Of a DNA stretch of 64,000 nt, positions 1 to 11,544 are shown in pieces (the stretch's first letter is position 1; each line of letters starts with the position of its first letter). Origin of the DNA: Palaemon carinicauda (lineage: Eukaryota; Arthropoda; Malacostraca; Decapoda; Palaemonidae); NCBI RefSeq assembly GCF_036898095.1, contig NC_090751.1:74066432-74130431 (forward strand), given 5' to 3'. The position numbers and the translations under genes were made by a program. The notes beneath the pieces are model-generated. The model worked only from the letters and a program-made list of their open reading frames with translations. It had not been told where the DNA came from and did no database searches.

Positions 1-675
1 TGCCAAATTTGCCATAAATTTAGCCACTATGATGTTTGTTGTGCACAGAAAAAGTCAAAGGGACCAAGGGAGTCGAAAGATTTAAAGGAAACCAAATTGA
101 ACACCGTCAAGATATCTTCCCCAGCCATACGTTTAGTTGCTTTACATCCCCTAAGTTGTCCCTCACCACCTATCAATTTACATGTCACATATGGCAGTAA
201 ATCAGGGAAGATCTATGTTATCCCTGATACTGGTGCAGATACCCCTGTTTTTGGAGTGCAACACTTACAAGCATTGGGCATTAATGTCAAGGAATTGTCT
301 CCGCCCCCTGAGTTGCCGTTTTCCAACGCCGATGGATCACCCATGGAAGGTAAAGTCTTGGGATCAATGGAGGCCGTCATGACTTATGGTGATATCTCAT
401 ACAAGGGGTATATTGATGTTCTTGGTTCTCTCCCAACACCATTACTGTGTTATGATGCCCTCCGATACCTAAGGATCATTCCCTGGGACTTCCTACGTCA
501 AATGCAAGTGAGGAAACTTAGCAGGACTTCAGCAGGAACCAGTCAGGTCCCAGTCAGCCAAGTTAATACATGTGAACAAATGTCCGTTCCTCCACCTCCA
601 GCCACATCCTCACCTGGGGAAGCTAGGCAATACTTTCTAAAGGAATATAGCGATGTGCTAATGACAAGGGAGTAG
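1..675 (+). pseudogene. Ty3/gypsy gag-pol, gag zinc knuckle and aspartic protease part
   Basis: The reading frame is open from the left window edge, so the gene is cut by the window. Codons 1-14 form a retroviral-type CCHC zinc knuckle with C1, C4, H9 and C14 spacing, the nucleic-acid-binding end of Gag. After a linker comes an aspartic protease domain with the catalytic triplet in the motif PDTGADTPVFG (about 223-255) and a second conserved half near 440-480. The frame ends at a TAG at 673-675, but the same frame resumes directly downstream as RT, so this stop is a nonsense lesion and not a real gene end. The protease would cut the Gag-Pol polyprotein. It is the first of several lesions in this copy, which is therefore a relic. 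Confidence 0.85.
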
Positions 676-1812
676 TTTCATCAAGGAGCACAACTTAAGC
701 CAATGACTGGACCACCTATGCATATTCACCTGAAAGAGGTTGTGAAACCCTTTGCTATCTACACTCCACGCCTTATACCACTTGCCTTTCAAGAGGATGT
801 CAAGACTGAGTTAGAGGCAATGGTAGCACAAGGTTTCATTGAACCTGTTGGGGATCAGCCATCCCCATGGTGTCACCCCTTAGTGGTTGTGGCCAAACCT
901 ACAGGCGGTGTTCGTGTCACCACAGATTTAAGCAAGTTAAATTCACAGGTTTTAAGGCCTACACATCCTTCACCATCACCCTTTAGTGCAATCAGGAGTA
1001 TTGATCCTAATTCAGGGTATTTCTCCACCATGGATGCATTGTGTGGGTACTGGCAGATTCCACTAGCAAAGGAAGACCAAGCCCTTACAACATTCATCAC
1101 GCCCTATGGTCGGTATCGCTATCGTCGTTCACCCCTGGGATTCAGCGCTTCAGGAGATGCCTACTGCAGGAGAGGTGATATTCCTCTTCAAGGCATCCAA
1201 CATTGTGTCAAGGTTGTGGATGATATCCTTGTATATGATAAGGATTATTATTCTCACTTATGCAGGCTCAACAAAGTTTTGTCTCGCTTTAGGACTCACA
1301 GTATTACTTTAAATGCAGAAAAGTTTGTTATTGCTAGCCCTACTGTATCTTTTTGTGGGTATACATTATCTGAAAATGGAATTGCAGCCGACGAGGAGAA
1401 AATTCGAGCTATATCAGAGTTCCCAAAGCCAGCAAATCTGACAGATTTAAGGTCATTCATGGGCCTTACTAACCTTAACAGAATTTTCACCCGATCTTGC
1501 AGCTGCAGCAGATCCGGTTCGGCCGCTAATGAGCCCTAAGTGATCCTTCACGTGGACATCAGATCATGATGCCGCCTTTGCCAGTGTTAAAAAGGCTCTC
1601 TCAGCCACCCGTGCTAGCTCATTTTGACCCGACGTGCCCCACCATACTACTAACGGATGCTTTTCGTTTATATGGTTTAGGATATGCACTTCTACAAGAC
1701 CATGGAGAAGGCCGTTTCTGCATGGTCCAGTGTGGTTCAAGATTTTTGGCTGATGCAGAAACTAGGTGGGCCACCATTGAGCTAGAATGTTTAGCTTCAG
1801 TTTGGATATGAA
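676..1812 (+). pseudogene. Ty3/gypsy reverse transcriptase and start of RNase H, frameshifted
   Basis: The RT domain lies in frame with the upstream protease and carries the palm motifs TMDALCGYWQIPL (first catalytic Asp, near 1030) and VVDDILVYD (near 1217), so the YxDD box reads VVDD. Thumb and connection follow to about 1480. There the frame slips, continues about 90 bases with a TGA, and slips again near 1580. From 1566 a third frame gives the RNase H start, with a catalytic Asp in ILLTDA and a Glu in TIELECLASVW. Conserved residues in all three frames show these are breaks in one former pol gene. The product would have been the cDNA-synthesising part of the polyprotein. Confidence 0.85.
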
Positions 1813-1837
1813 TAAATGTCGCCATTACTAACTTGGA

Positions 1838-3331
1838 TTGCCCCATTTCACATTGGTGACTGACCATAGACCCCTGATACCCATCTTGAATACATATACA
1901 TTGGATGCAATAGAAAAAGTTTCACCCTATATCTTCACTGCAGTATGGCGTAAAAGCAAGGAACATTGCATCCCTGATGCCCTTTCACGTTCCCCCGTGA
2001 GCCACCCAACGTCTGAAGATGATATGTTGAATAGTGAAACCCATCTTTCCCTCAGGAGTGTAGTAGCCAAGACTGTGGATGCAATTTCAGATGTGAAGAC
2101 ATCAAATACACAAGATCTTATCTTGGAAGATATTCGCACCACTGCACGTGAGAACCCCTCGTACACAAGACTCCTCCAGAACGTTACCAACGGATTCCCC
2201 AGTCACCGCTACAATCTCCACAATGACCTACTACCCTATTGGAAAATAACGGAGGATTTATACACCGATGATGACCCTGTCCTGTATGGTAGCCGAATAG
2301 TTATTCCCGTAGCTATGCGATGCAGTATTTTAAGACGCCTTCATGACAGCTATTGTGGAGTGGAGGCGACTAAGCGTCAGGCTAAACAGACTGTATATTG
2401 GCCAGGTATTAATTCAGATATAGCAAATACTGTCCATGCCTGCGAGCCATGTCAGATAATGCAGCCAAGCCAACAACATGAACCACTATTATGCAACAAG
2501 AACCCCTCTCGTCCCTTCGAATCAGTATTGGCTGATTTCTTCAGTGTTGCTGGGAAATCTTTCCTGGTCTATGTAGACAGACTATCTGAATGGCCTGTAG
2601 TTGTAAAATTTGTTACCAATACTACAGCGGAAGTAACAACACGACACTTCAGCCACATCTTCCAGGACTTAGGTGTTGCAGTAAGGCTGAGGACAGATGG
2701 TGGACCTCAGTTCACCAGCTCAAAATTCAAGAATTTTCTAACCCGATGGGGTGTTCAACATGTGATATCCACACCTTACTATCCCCAAAGTAATGGCCAT
2801 GCCGAGGAAGCCGTGAAGAAGGTCAAACATTTTATCCTAAAAGTAGCACCTTCTGGGAACATCGCCACTGAGGATTTTGACAAAGGATTTTTGGAAATAC
2901 GGAATACTCCTAACTATGTTGGCCTTTCTCCAGCGCAGATATTATATGGCCAAGCCCTTCGATCATGCATCCCACCCCATGCATCATCATTCAAGCAGGA
3001 GTGGCAAGAAAAAGCAAATGAATATGACCTTCGTGTAGCATCACGTACAGAAGCAGCCAGAATAAGGTATGACAGCCATGCACACCCTTTGGAACCACTC
3101 AAGCTCAGTGATAATGTCCGTATCCAAGACCCTATCTCTAAGCGATGGGATAAGACTGGCATTATTATGGGCATCGGTAGGTCACGAGACTACCATGTGA
3201 AGTTACCCTCAGGAAGAATATTATGGCGTAACCGCCATTTCTTACGCCCTGTACGTCATTCTCCTTCACATTTGCCTGACAAGACACGGCAATCTCCAAA
3301 GAAGAGGGATGTTGTCCCTGCTACTAGTTAA
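1838..3331 (+). pseudogene. Ty3/gypsy RNase H C-terminus and integrase
   Basis: This 497-codon open stretch begins in the RNase H domain (LVTDHRPL, then IPDALSRSP with the last catalytic Asp). It continues with an HHCC integrase zinc finger (H-x3-Y and C-x2-C around 2340-2465) and the integrase core. The core shows the D,D-35-E residues in VLADFF, RTDGGPQFTS and GHAEEAVKK. The C-terminal part (about 3090-3260) looks like the GPY/F module common in Ty3/gypsy integrases. Integrase joins element cDNA to the chromosome. It lies in a different frame from the upstream RT and RNase H pieces, so it is part of a broken pol, but this segment alone is intact. Confidence 0.88.
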
Positions 3332-3410
3332 CAACAGCAAAGTGGCACTCAAGCTGAGTATCGGCGTTCACCTAGACGCCATACCCGTTCATATAGCTCA
3401 TTGAACGCAA

Positions 3411-3769
3411 AGGGGAGGGGGAGTTGATGGATTATCATTATAATTATTTGCATGTATATATGATTATCATTGTTATATGTACCTTTATTGCTAATAGACA
3501 TTTAGCATATATGTTGTGTTAGGAATATATGTATGCAAGTATTCTTGTTTAGCGGAGCATAGTGAATACTATGTAGCATTTATATCATCTCACGGGGCAT
3601 GCATATCATATTTTATTTATCTGGTATCATTGCAACCAGTCTTTCCCGTAGCCCGCCACTGTTCACAGCTCCTCCAGTGTATTACGTTTATTTTGATTAT
3701 TTTCACACATATGGCTTAACAAGTGTTTCTGTGAAAACCTTATTTACTTTTATATCTAATGATAACTAA
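3411..3769 (+). mobile_element. Polypurine tract and start of 3' LTR of the first gypsy element
   Basis: A purine-only run (AAAGGGGAGGGGGAG, about 3409-3423) lies downstream of the integrase stop. It is followed by TGATGGATTATC at 3425, the expected arrangement of a plus-strand primer site and an LTR starting TG. The 3' end of the LTR is not defined, because a different repeat begins at 3771. The matching 5' LTR would lie outside the window to the left. The region codes for nothing I can recognise. Confidence 0.6.
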
Positions 3770-3770
3770 G

Positions 3771-3775
3771 ACATT

Positions 3776-3830
<55 letters not shown>

Positions 3831-4376
3831 TTTACGGCTCATTTTTTCTTTGCCTACAAATACACCGGATAGTCTGATCTATTCTTCCCACATTATCTTC
3901 TCTGTCTTCATACATCTGACAACACGTGACATTGCCAAACAATTCTTCTTTGCTCAAGGGGTTAACTACTGCAACGTAATTGTTCAGTGGCTACTTTACT
4001 CTTGGTAAGTGTAGATGAGAGTATTTAGCTATGGTAAGTAGCTCTTCTAGGAGAAGGGCCCTCCAAAATCAAACCATTGTTATCTAGTCTTCGGTAGTGC
4101 CTTAGCCTCTCTACCATTTCCTTCCACTGATTAGAGTTCTCTTGCTTGAGGGTACACTCGGGCACACTGTTCACTCTTCATTGTTTATATATGACATATC
4201 TATTTTAACGTTGTTACTGATCTTAAGGTATTTTACATTGTCATCCATTACTTATAGCCTATATACTTTATTTACTTCCTTATTTCCTACTCTCACGGGG
4301 TTATTTTCCCTATTGAGGCCCTCGGGCTTATATCATCCTGCTTTTTCCAACTAGAGTTGGAGCTGTAGCTTAGCAA

Positions 4377-4409
<33 letters not shown>
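3771..4409 (-). repeat. Dispersed repeat, copy 1 (reverse orientation), with (CT)n expansion and (ATT)n end
   Basis: This segment is the reverse complement of the repeats at 43630-44296 and 60814-61437. Shared blocks include the (TAA)n array at 4377-4409, GTTGGAGCTGTAGCTTAGCA next to it, TTCCTTCCACTGATTAGAG near 4120, and TTTGCCTACAAATACACCGG near 3850. Where the other copies read a short CT-rich stretch, this one carries a pure (CT)n run at 3780-3827, so the microsatellite grew from a seed inside the repeat. No coding frame, terminal inverted repeats or tRNA promoter are evident. Superfamily unknown. This copy seems truncated at its left end. Confidence 0.75.
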
Positions 4410-4411
4410 GC

Positions 4412-4640
4412 CATATCTAAAGGAGCTATACCAGCCATACTCCTCAGACACTTCATCTAAAACACATTCAATTTCGGTCTCTCCGTCACTGTCATTCTCC
4501 TCAACTTCGTTCCCTGGATTGCTTTTTCATACTTAACTCTTATTACATTCCTTTCTAACCCTCCATTCTTTACTACTCCCTTCACTGGCTCCAACAATTT
4601 ACATCCTTTATTCACTCCGTGACGTACATCTGCTTCCACT
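4412..4640 (-). pseudogene. LINE (RTE/jockey-like) ORF2 C-terminal fragment
   Basis: Read on the reverse strand, this gives a string typical of the end of a LINE reverse transcriptase: a VNKGCKLLEPVKGVVKN-like block, then TVTERPKLNVF, one stop, then MKCLRSMAGIA. Many LINE ORF2 proteins carry the pattern 'yg(s/c)E.W....(e)rrkLnvfEMkCLRs..GV' here, which is the basis of the call. Only about 75 codons remain, and the start, catalytic palm and endonuclease are absent. The family is judged from memory. Confidence 0.6.
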
Positions 4641-5578
<938 letters not shown>

Positions 5579-6285
5579 TCATACTTGAAAATTCAATGAT
5601 GATGCTAAGACAAGTGTATCTCGACTTGTAAGTATAAACGCTAACAGATTTCTGAGGAACAAAGATTCTTTGATACAAGCTGAAAGCGCAATATACTCAG
5701 CCTCAGGACTAAATACAGCAATAAAATTTTTATTTGCTTTTCCATGAAATAAATACACTGTTTTCACTCCATACATAGATATATCCAAAGATAGTCTTGC
5801 GATCTGAATAAGACGATGCCCAATCTGCATCACTATAACTTTGCGGACTAATAGAACCATTTAACTTTCTAAATACCTTAGTAAAGCTTTTGCTACATTC
5901 ATATCTCAGAAAGTAGGTTTTGGCATGTTTTGTGACAGCTTTGTAATGATATAACATAAATCTGGTCTAGTGGCCATCACTGAATCACTAAGATATGAGA
6001 TATACTTTTATCTTGATCTATACTAACATCACAAGGAGATTTTCTAGGTTTATATTCATTCATGGCAAATTTCTCTAACACTTTTTAAAAATAGTGTTTC
6101 TGTGAAATAACAATTCAATCATCCTTAGTTTTGAACTCGATGCCTAAGAACCATCTCAATTCACCTAGATCCTTCAATCTAAATTTAATTGATAGAGACT
6201 GTTTAACATCCTTCAATGAGGAAATAAGGGTCTACAACTCTGGGAAGGTTGCAATCAAGACTCCACCAACACAGATCTTTCTTCT
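5579..6285 (-). pseudogene. Ty1/copia pol remnant: RT end and RNase H
   Basis: Reverse-strand translation across frames gives, in element order: a decayed catalytic box (VGGVLIA in place of YVDDILIA, near 6270), then KFRLKDLGELRWFLGIEF (about 6120-6190). Then come KVLEKFAMNEYKP, the RNase H motif SYSDADWASSYSDRK (near 5825), VFISWKSK, and FSPEAEYIALSACIKE (near 5700). These are the standard C-terminal landmarks of copia-type polyproteins. Several frameshifts and stops separate them, and neither LTRs nor gag/integrase are present, so this is an old fragment. Confidence 0.85.
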
Positions 6286-6295
6286 GCTTATGGTT

Positions 6296-6607
6296 TATGG
6301 TGACCTGGTGGTAGCATCCTTGCCTGGGGTTCGAGTACCGCTCAAACTTATTAGTTCCTTTGGTCTCTGCAACCTTACCATCCTTGTGAGCTAAGGATGG
6401 GGTTTTCGGAGGAGCCTATGGGTATCTGCAGAGTCATCAGCAGCCCTTGCCTGACCTTCCTTGGTCCTAGCTTGGACGGAGACGGGGCTTAGGCATTTAT
6501 CATTTGTAATATGGTCAGTCTCTAAGGCATTGTCCTGCTTGCTAGGTCAATGTCTCTTTCTCTTGCCTCTGCTATTCATGAGTGACCTTTAAAGCCTTTA
6601 AACCCCT
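6296..6607 (+). repeat. tRNA-headed SINE
   Basis: The left part resembles a tRNA-derived pol III promoter. An A-box-like GGTGGTAGCATCC is followed by a B-box GGTTCGAGTACCGC near 6330. The body (GTCATCAGCAGCCCTTGCC, then TTGTCCTGCTTGCTAGG) matches a SINE I recall from decapod sequences. It ends near CTTTAAAGCCTTTAAA. It sits between the copia remnant and the outer DIRS-like element. No flanking duplication could be fixed. Transcription would be by RNA polymerase III with a LINE supplying mobility, by analogy with other SINEs. Confidence 0.65.
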
Positions 6608-6746
6608 TTGGAATGTAAGGTCCCTGCCTAAGACTAATAGGTCTTCATCTGCCACTAAAGTGAATGCATGCAGAGGCCACATGACCTATTAGGCACTGTT
6701 ACAGGTGCGCTGGCAGCGAGTTTCACTGCAGGAATGGTGGTGCCAC
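6608..6746 (-). pseudogene. Outermost DIRS-like element (DIRS-1), RT downstream piece
   Basis: On the reverse strand this reads as the continuation of the RT found at 12163-12807. The combined frame gives APPFLQ..., then CLIGHVASACIHF, comparable with the (L)GHMASL...(p)GR(l)R block that follows the palm in DIRS-type RT/RNase H proteins. It contains stops. It is separated from the rest of the RT by the gypsy insertion at 6747-12157, with GCCAC repeated on both sides. It fades out at the SINE, and the tyrosine recombinase of this copy is not visible. Confidence 0.6.
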
Positions 6747-7229
6747 TGTTCGATATTGACACTTAGGTAGGAAGTTCTATTAACCATAATAATTACCTGG
6801 AACATAGATGAACAATTGTTAGTAATTATTTCTCAGCTGATCCCATCTCGTCAATGTGTGCTTGATGGATAATAAGACATTGGTATTCTAAAAAATACAT
6901 TTAATGTATAAAAGACTACATTGTAATGTTTACTCTGTGACAGCTAACTCCCAAGTGTATATGGAGCGTCTCACACAATCTGACAAACCAAAACATTACT
7001 AAACAAAAGAGCATCGCTCTGAAAAGACTTAAATCCTACTCCAGCACAAAATCATAAAGAATCACATTCTATCTTTGAGGTAACCAACAAATGTTTGAAT
7101 CCTAATACCAAAACAAATCATTACTCTTATGTATAAAGCATAACATGTCTTATTCATGCAATATGATGCAATGTTGCGCAATACCTGCAACACTTGAAAT
7201 AATATAGTACATTACAATAATACATAACA
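6747..7229 (-). repeat. 3' LTR of gypsy-A
   Basis: 483 bp. On the element strand it starts TGTTATGTATTATTG and ends ATATCGAACA. It pairs with 11675-12157 and differs from it at about six sites (for example GACATTGG/GACGTTGG and AGCATCGC/AGTATCGC on the + strand). LTRs carry the promoter and polyadenylation functions of such elements. Confidence 0.95.
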
Positions 7230-7246
7230 GTCTCCTCCCCCTTAAC
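7230..7246 (-). promoter_or_regulatory. Polypurine tract of gypsy-A
   Basis: On the element strand the bases just before the 3' LTR read AAGGGGGAGGAGAC, the usual RNase H-resistant primer for plus-strand synthesis. The related element at 59186-63679 has AGGGGTAGGAGAC at the same place. Confidence 0.85.
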
Positions 7247-7264
7247 TTGACATTGTAAAAATAT

Positions 7265-10200
7265 TCATAAATCTAATCTCTCAGGGGGCTTTCCTCTGTT
7301 AATCCTATTAGGAAGCACTTTAATCTCATCTTGTACTGGTACATGAATTGGTTCTGAATCTACATTGGATGTTGGACCATCTTGGTTAATACTTGACTCA
7401 TTTGATCTAACTACTTCTTTAAGTTTCTCATCTCTAACATTCACATGCTCTACTGTCTTTCTGTTTAACGGCTGTAATTGATCAACATAACGTTTTACAA
7501 CATTATCACCAACACGAACATCATAATGTAAATTTCCTATCTCTCTTACAATCTCTCCTGGTACCCACTTCTCTGGAGTGTTATACGATCTTACCATGAC
7601 ATCAGACAAAGGTAAAAAATGTCTTACATTAGGAAGCTTTGCTACTTGTTTATACCCTTTATCTTCTAAATCACTTTGCAAACTTGGATACAACAAATTT
7701 AACTTACACCTTATCCTCCTCCCCATTAACAAATTTGAGGGTGCCACGCCTGTTGTGCTGTGCAGCGTTGTTCTATAAGACAATAAAAATTTTGACACAT
7801 GCAAAAATATATTACCTGAATTTGCTTTTCTACACTTCATATTGTGTTTAAACGTTTGAACAAATCTTTCAGCCTCTCCATTAGTGGATGGATGATAAGT
7901 AGCTGAAAATGTATGCTTTATACCATTGACATTACAAAATTCTTTAAACTCTTGTGAGGTAAACTGTGGACCATTATCTGTAACAATTCTTTCTGGAATA
8001 CCATGCGTTGAAAAAATTTGCATTAACTCTTTTATTGTGGCGTAAGACATTGTTGTCTTCATCGGGATAATTTCTGGCCACTTACTGTAAGCATCTACTA
8101 CTATCAAAAACAAATAATTCAAAAAAGGACCTGCAAAATCTATATGCACTCTTTGCCATGGATACCTGGGTAACTCCCACGGGTGCATTCTAGCAAATTG
8201 AGGATTGTTCTGTTGCATAACACAATTCATACAATTCTTTATATAACATTCCACATCTTTATCTACACCTGGCCACCATACAAAAGTTCTCGCAATTGAC
8301 TTTGATCTTACAATACCTTGGTGATCAGCATGTATTTCAGACAAAACCTTATTTCTCAGTGAATTAGGAATAACTACCCTGGAACCTCTCATCACTATTC
8401 CTTGTGTCACACTCAGTTCATACCATATATCCTTATACGGTTTACAATTTTTCTCCTTTCCACATAAGTCTCTACCTGTCATTAAACTCTCCAAAACCTT
8501 ACTAAGTACTGGGTCTTGCTTGGTACTGTGTGCTACATCTTTCGCAGTTATTGGTACATCATATACAGAAATTAACAGAACACTGTCATCATACTCTTCT
8601 GGAGCTTTGTCTACGGGTAATCTGGATAAAGCATCTGCATTACCCATATTTGATGTTGGACGGTATTCTATATCATAGTGGTACGCTGCTAACGTCACTG
8701 CCCAACGTTGTAGTCTTGCAGCTACCAACGTAGGTAAACTTGCTTTTGGACCCAATATTGCTAATAAAGGTTTATGATCTGTAACAAGTGTGAACTTTTT
8801 CCTACCATAAAGATACATATGGAATTTTTTAACTCCATAAACTAATGCTAAACCTTCCTTTTCTATTTGAGAGTAATTCCTTTCTGCCTTGTTCAATACT
8901 CTAGAAGTGAATGCAATTGGTTTTTCTGTTCCATCTGGCATTACATGAGATAATACTGCACCTAGACCTATGTTTGATGCATCACATACTAATTTAACTG
9001 GTAAATCCATTTGATAATGTACTAAGAATGTAGGTGATGTTATTTCCTGCTTGATTCTTTCAAAAGATTCCTGACACTTTTTTGTCCACTTCCATTCTAC
9101 ACCCTTATTCAACAGATTATACAATGGATGTGCAATTGTAGACAAATTCTGAATGAAATTCCCATAAAATGTTACTAAACCTAGAAATGACTGTAATTCC
9201 TTAACATTTTCTGGCACTTTTGTTGATTGTACAGCTTTAATCTTCTCTTTAGTTTTGTGAATACCCTTGCCATTTATTACAAAACCTAAGTATTCCACAG
9301 AATCAACTTCTAAAATACATTTGTTCTTATTTACTCTAATATTATGTTCCTTCAACTTCTTCAGAACTGTTCGCAATCTTTCTCTATGTTCTCTTGTGTC
9401 TTTACCCGCAATTAAAATATCATCTATAAAAATGAATACTCCTTGCATTCCTGAAAAAATCTTATCCATAGTTTGTTGCCATATAGTTGGACTACTTGCA
9501 ACTCCATAAGGTAATCTCTTTGGCCTAAACAAACCTAAGGATGTATTTACTGTACATAATTCTTGTGAAGTTTCATCCATGGGAAGCTGTTGAAATGCAT
9601 GTCTTAAATCTAATTTAGAAAAAACACTGCATCCTGACATAGTTGCAAACATGTCTTTCGGATTTGGTAAGGGATGTTGAGCTACTTGCAGTTGTGGATT
9701 TAACGTTACTTTGTAATCTCCACATAACCTAACCTGTCCACTTTCCTTCACAATAGGAACTAATGGTGTAGCCCAATCTGAATATGTAACCTTTTCCCAG
9801 GAACCTTCACTTTCTAATCTCCTGATTTCTGTTTCAACTGCACTTTTCAATGCATACGGTACTGGTCTCGGAGCAAAAAATCTAGGAGAACTGTCAGGTT
9901 TCAAAACTAAAATTGCCTTTGCGTTCTTTACTGTACCTATTTTATCTTCAAATACGTCTTGAAACTCTGATAGGATGTTATCCATAGATATTTCATTTTT
10001 GTTTTCATCTTGTCTACCTGCAACCTTCAAAATACTAGGCCAATCTAACTTCAAATACTGTAGCCAATCTAAACCTAGCAAAGTTTGTCTATTACCTTTT
10101 ACTACTGTTAATGGCATTCTCTCTAATTTCTGTTCTTTATACTGTACTTCTACGTTCGAAGCACCTATTACCTGAATATCAAAACCATTATAACTTTTCA

Positions 10201-11179
10201 AAACTCTATTTGTACCTTCTAATAACAAATTAGGAATGCTTTTAGCCATTTTCTCATACATAATTGATACATCGGCTGCTGTGTCAACTTGCATCAAAAT
10301 TGGTTTACCATTTATGATTACTTCTACCATGATATGTTTCTTTGCACCTTTGTTGACTGAGTTTATGCGAAACGCAAAATCAGTTTCTGAACTAACCTGA
10401 TTATCATGAACATTTTCCTCATTATTCTCTTGACCAATAGTATCAACTGTAGCATTTATTTTCTTTGCGTACTGTTTAGGGAATCTACAAGCAGTTGCAA
10501 AATGACCCAGCTTTCTGCAATTTTGGCATGTCTGTCCAGTAGCAGGGCATTTCTTTGCTTCGTATGCAAGATGATCAGTTTTACCACACCTAAAACACTT
10601 GAGTTTTTCCTGTTGTTTCTGTGTATAAGCCTGATTCTGATATTTATGAACATTAGTGTTAGGCACTTTTCTATGACTAGGCTTTGTCATATTCCTTCTC
10701 TGATTCTCATTGGTTTTCCACTTAGAACCTACTGTATTAATTTTAGAATTTTCCATTCTATTGCTTGTAGAACTACCTATTATGTTACTTTGCCTATTTG
10801 ATGTTTCTAAAGCTCTGCCTGTTATCAATACCTTTTCTAATGTTAAATCTTTATCTTGCAATAATTTCTTTCTTAGCTCTTCTGATGTGCAATGTGCAAT
10901 TACTTGATCTATGATAACATTTTCTAACTCTAGAAATTCACATGAAACGGCTAAATTCTTTAGTCTAGTCACAAATGCATCTAAACTTTCATTTTCTTTC
11001 TGATAAGCTTGCGCTGAAAACTGGTATCTTTCAAAAAATTTATTGACCTGAGGAGCAAAATATGTGGTAAGAGCCTTAATTGCAGCTTCACTTGTGTCAT
11101 CTGTAGGCTGCAAAGTCTTAAACACTTCCCGAACTTCCCTACCTGCTGTATGAAGTAATAATGCCTTTTTTTTGTGCAT
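7265..11179 (-). CDS. gypsy-A Gag (C-terminal)-Pol polyprotein
   Basis: A 1304-codon open frame. Order: capsid-like Gag region (to about residue 130) and two CCHC zinc knuckles (C195-C198-H203-C210 and C218-C221-H226-C231). Next are an aspartic protease with VDTAAD at about 299 (DTAA instead of DTGA) and RT with Asp524 and the FIDD box at 584-587. RNase H follows with Asp733, Glu773/775, Asp801 and Asp849. The integrase has an HHCC finger (H950, H953, C983, C986) and core residues Asp1014, Asp1068 and Glu1104, with 35 residues between the last two. All catalytic positions are present, so the enzymes could work. The ATG used here is probably not the true start: the N-terminus of Gag lies just upstream in another frame, separated by a run of eight A. 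Confidence 0.93.
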   Translation of the reverse strand: MHKKKALLLHTAGREVREVFKTLQPTDDTSEAAIKALTTYFAPQVNKFFERYQFSAQAYQKENESLDAFVTRLKNLAVSCEFLELENVIIDQVIAHCTSEELRKKLLQDKDLTLEKVLITGRALETSNRQSNIIGSSTSNRMENSKINTVGSKWKTNENQRRNMTKPSHRKVPNTNVHKYQNQAYTQKQQEKLKCFRCGKTDHLAYEAKKCPATGQTCQNCRKLGHFATACRFPKQYAKKINATVDTIGQENNEENVHDNQVSSETDFAFRINSVNKGAKKHIMVEVIINGKPILMQVDTAADVSIMYEKMAKSIPNLLLEGTNRVLKSYNGFDIQVIGASNVEVQYKEQKLERMPLTVVKGNRQTLLGLDWLQYLKLDWPSILKVAGRQDENKNEISMDNILSEFQDVFEDKIGTVKNAKAILVLKPDSSPRFFAPRPVPYALKSAVETEIRRLESEGSWEKVTYSDWATPLVPIVKESGQVRLCGDYKVTLNPQLQVAQHPLPNPKDMFATMSGCSVFSKLDLRHAFQQLPMDETSQELCTVNTSLGLFRPKRLPYGVASSPTIWQQTMDKIFSGMQGVFIFIDDILIAGKDTREHRERLRTVLKKLKEHNIRVNKNKCILEVDSVEYLGFVINGKGIHKTKEKIKAVQSTKVPENVKELQSFLGLVTFYGNFIQNLSTIAHPLYNLLNKGVEWKWTKKCQESFERIKQEITSPTFLVHYQMDLPVKLVCDASNIGLGAVLSHVMPDGTEKPIAFTSRVLNKAERNYSQIEKEGLALVYGVKKFHMYLYGRKKFTLVTDHKPLLAILGPKASLPTLVAARLQRWAVTLAAYHYDIEYRPTSNMGNADALSRLPVDKAPEEYDDSVLLISVYDVPITAKDVAHSTKQDPVLSKVLESLMTGRDLCGKEKNCKPYKDIWYELSVTQGIVMRGSRVVIPNSLRNKVLSEIHADHQGIVRSKSIARTFVWWPGVDKDVECYIKNCMNCVMQQNNPQFARMHPWELPRYPWQRVHIDFAGPFLNYLFLIVVDAYSKWPEIIPMKTTMSYATIKELMQIFSTHGIPERIVTDNGPQFTSQEFKEFCNVNGIKHTFSATYHPSTNGEAERFVQTFKHNMKCRKANSGNIFLHVSKFLLSYRTTLHSTTGVAPSNLLMGRRIRCKLNLLYPSLQSDLEDKGYKQVAKLPNVRHFLPLSDVMVRSYNTPEKWVPGEIVREIGNLHYDVRVGDNVVKRYVDQLQPLNRKTVEHVNVRDEKLKEVVRSNESSINQDGPTSNVDSEPIHVPVQDEIKVLPNRINRGKPPERLDL

Positions 11180-11306
11180 CCTTCATGTCCCCTAATGCTT
11201 CTAAATAAATCTTAAATTCCTCACACCACTGTTGCCATCGTGTTGCAACAGAATTAGGCTCAGCAGTGATGCTGAAACCTAGCGGGTGTTCGATGTTAAA
11301 AGGCAT
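11166..11306 (-). pseudogene. gypsy-A Gag N-terminal segment, one frame off
   Basis: An ATG at 11306-11304 opens a frame beginning MPFNIEHPLGF and running through WQQWCEEFKIYLEALG, a typical start for this Gag type. It reaches an eight-base A run (T8 on the + strand, around 11167-11174), after which the Gag-Pol frame continues in a different phase. A one-base length change in the run would explain the break. A sequencing error in the homopolymer or ribosomal slippage are alternatives. Confidence 0.75.
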
Positions 11307-11544
11307 TTTGTTTGCTTACCTTAATAACTGTGGTAGGTTAAGTTACTGTTCTGCAGTCACAAGTGTACTTCCTACCTACCCAACTTTAAATTTCACCCTT
11401 TTGTGTATTTGATGAAATTCCTATTCTGCTGCTGGTAAAATCTTCATTGGGCGATTTTACTCTTGTCCCCTGATGTAAATAGACCTTCTCTTGTGCTGGC
11501 CGTCCTTGTGCATAGGGTCCAATGCTTCTCCCTGCTTGTCCGTC

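Noticed and set aside
6310..6345. A tRNA gene
   Set aside because: Only A- and B-box-like sequences are present. No cloverleaf can be completed and the body continues as a SINE.
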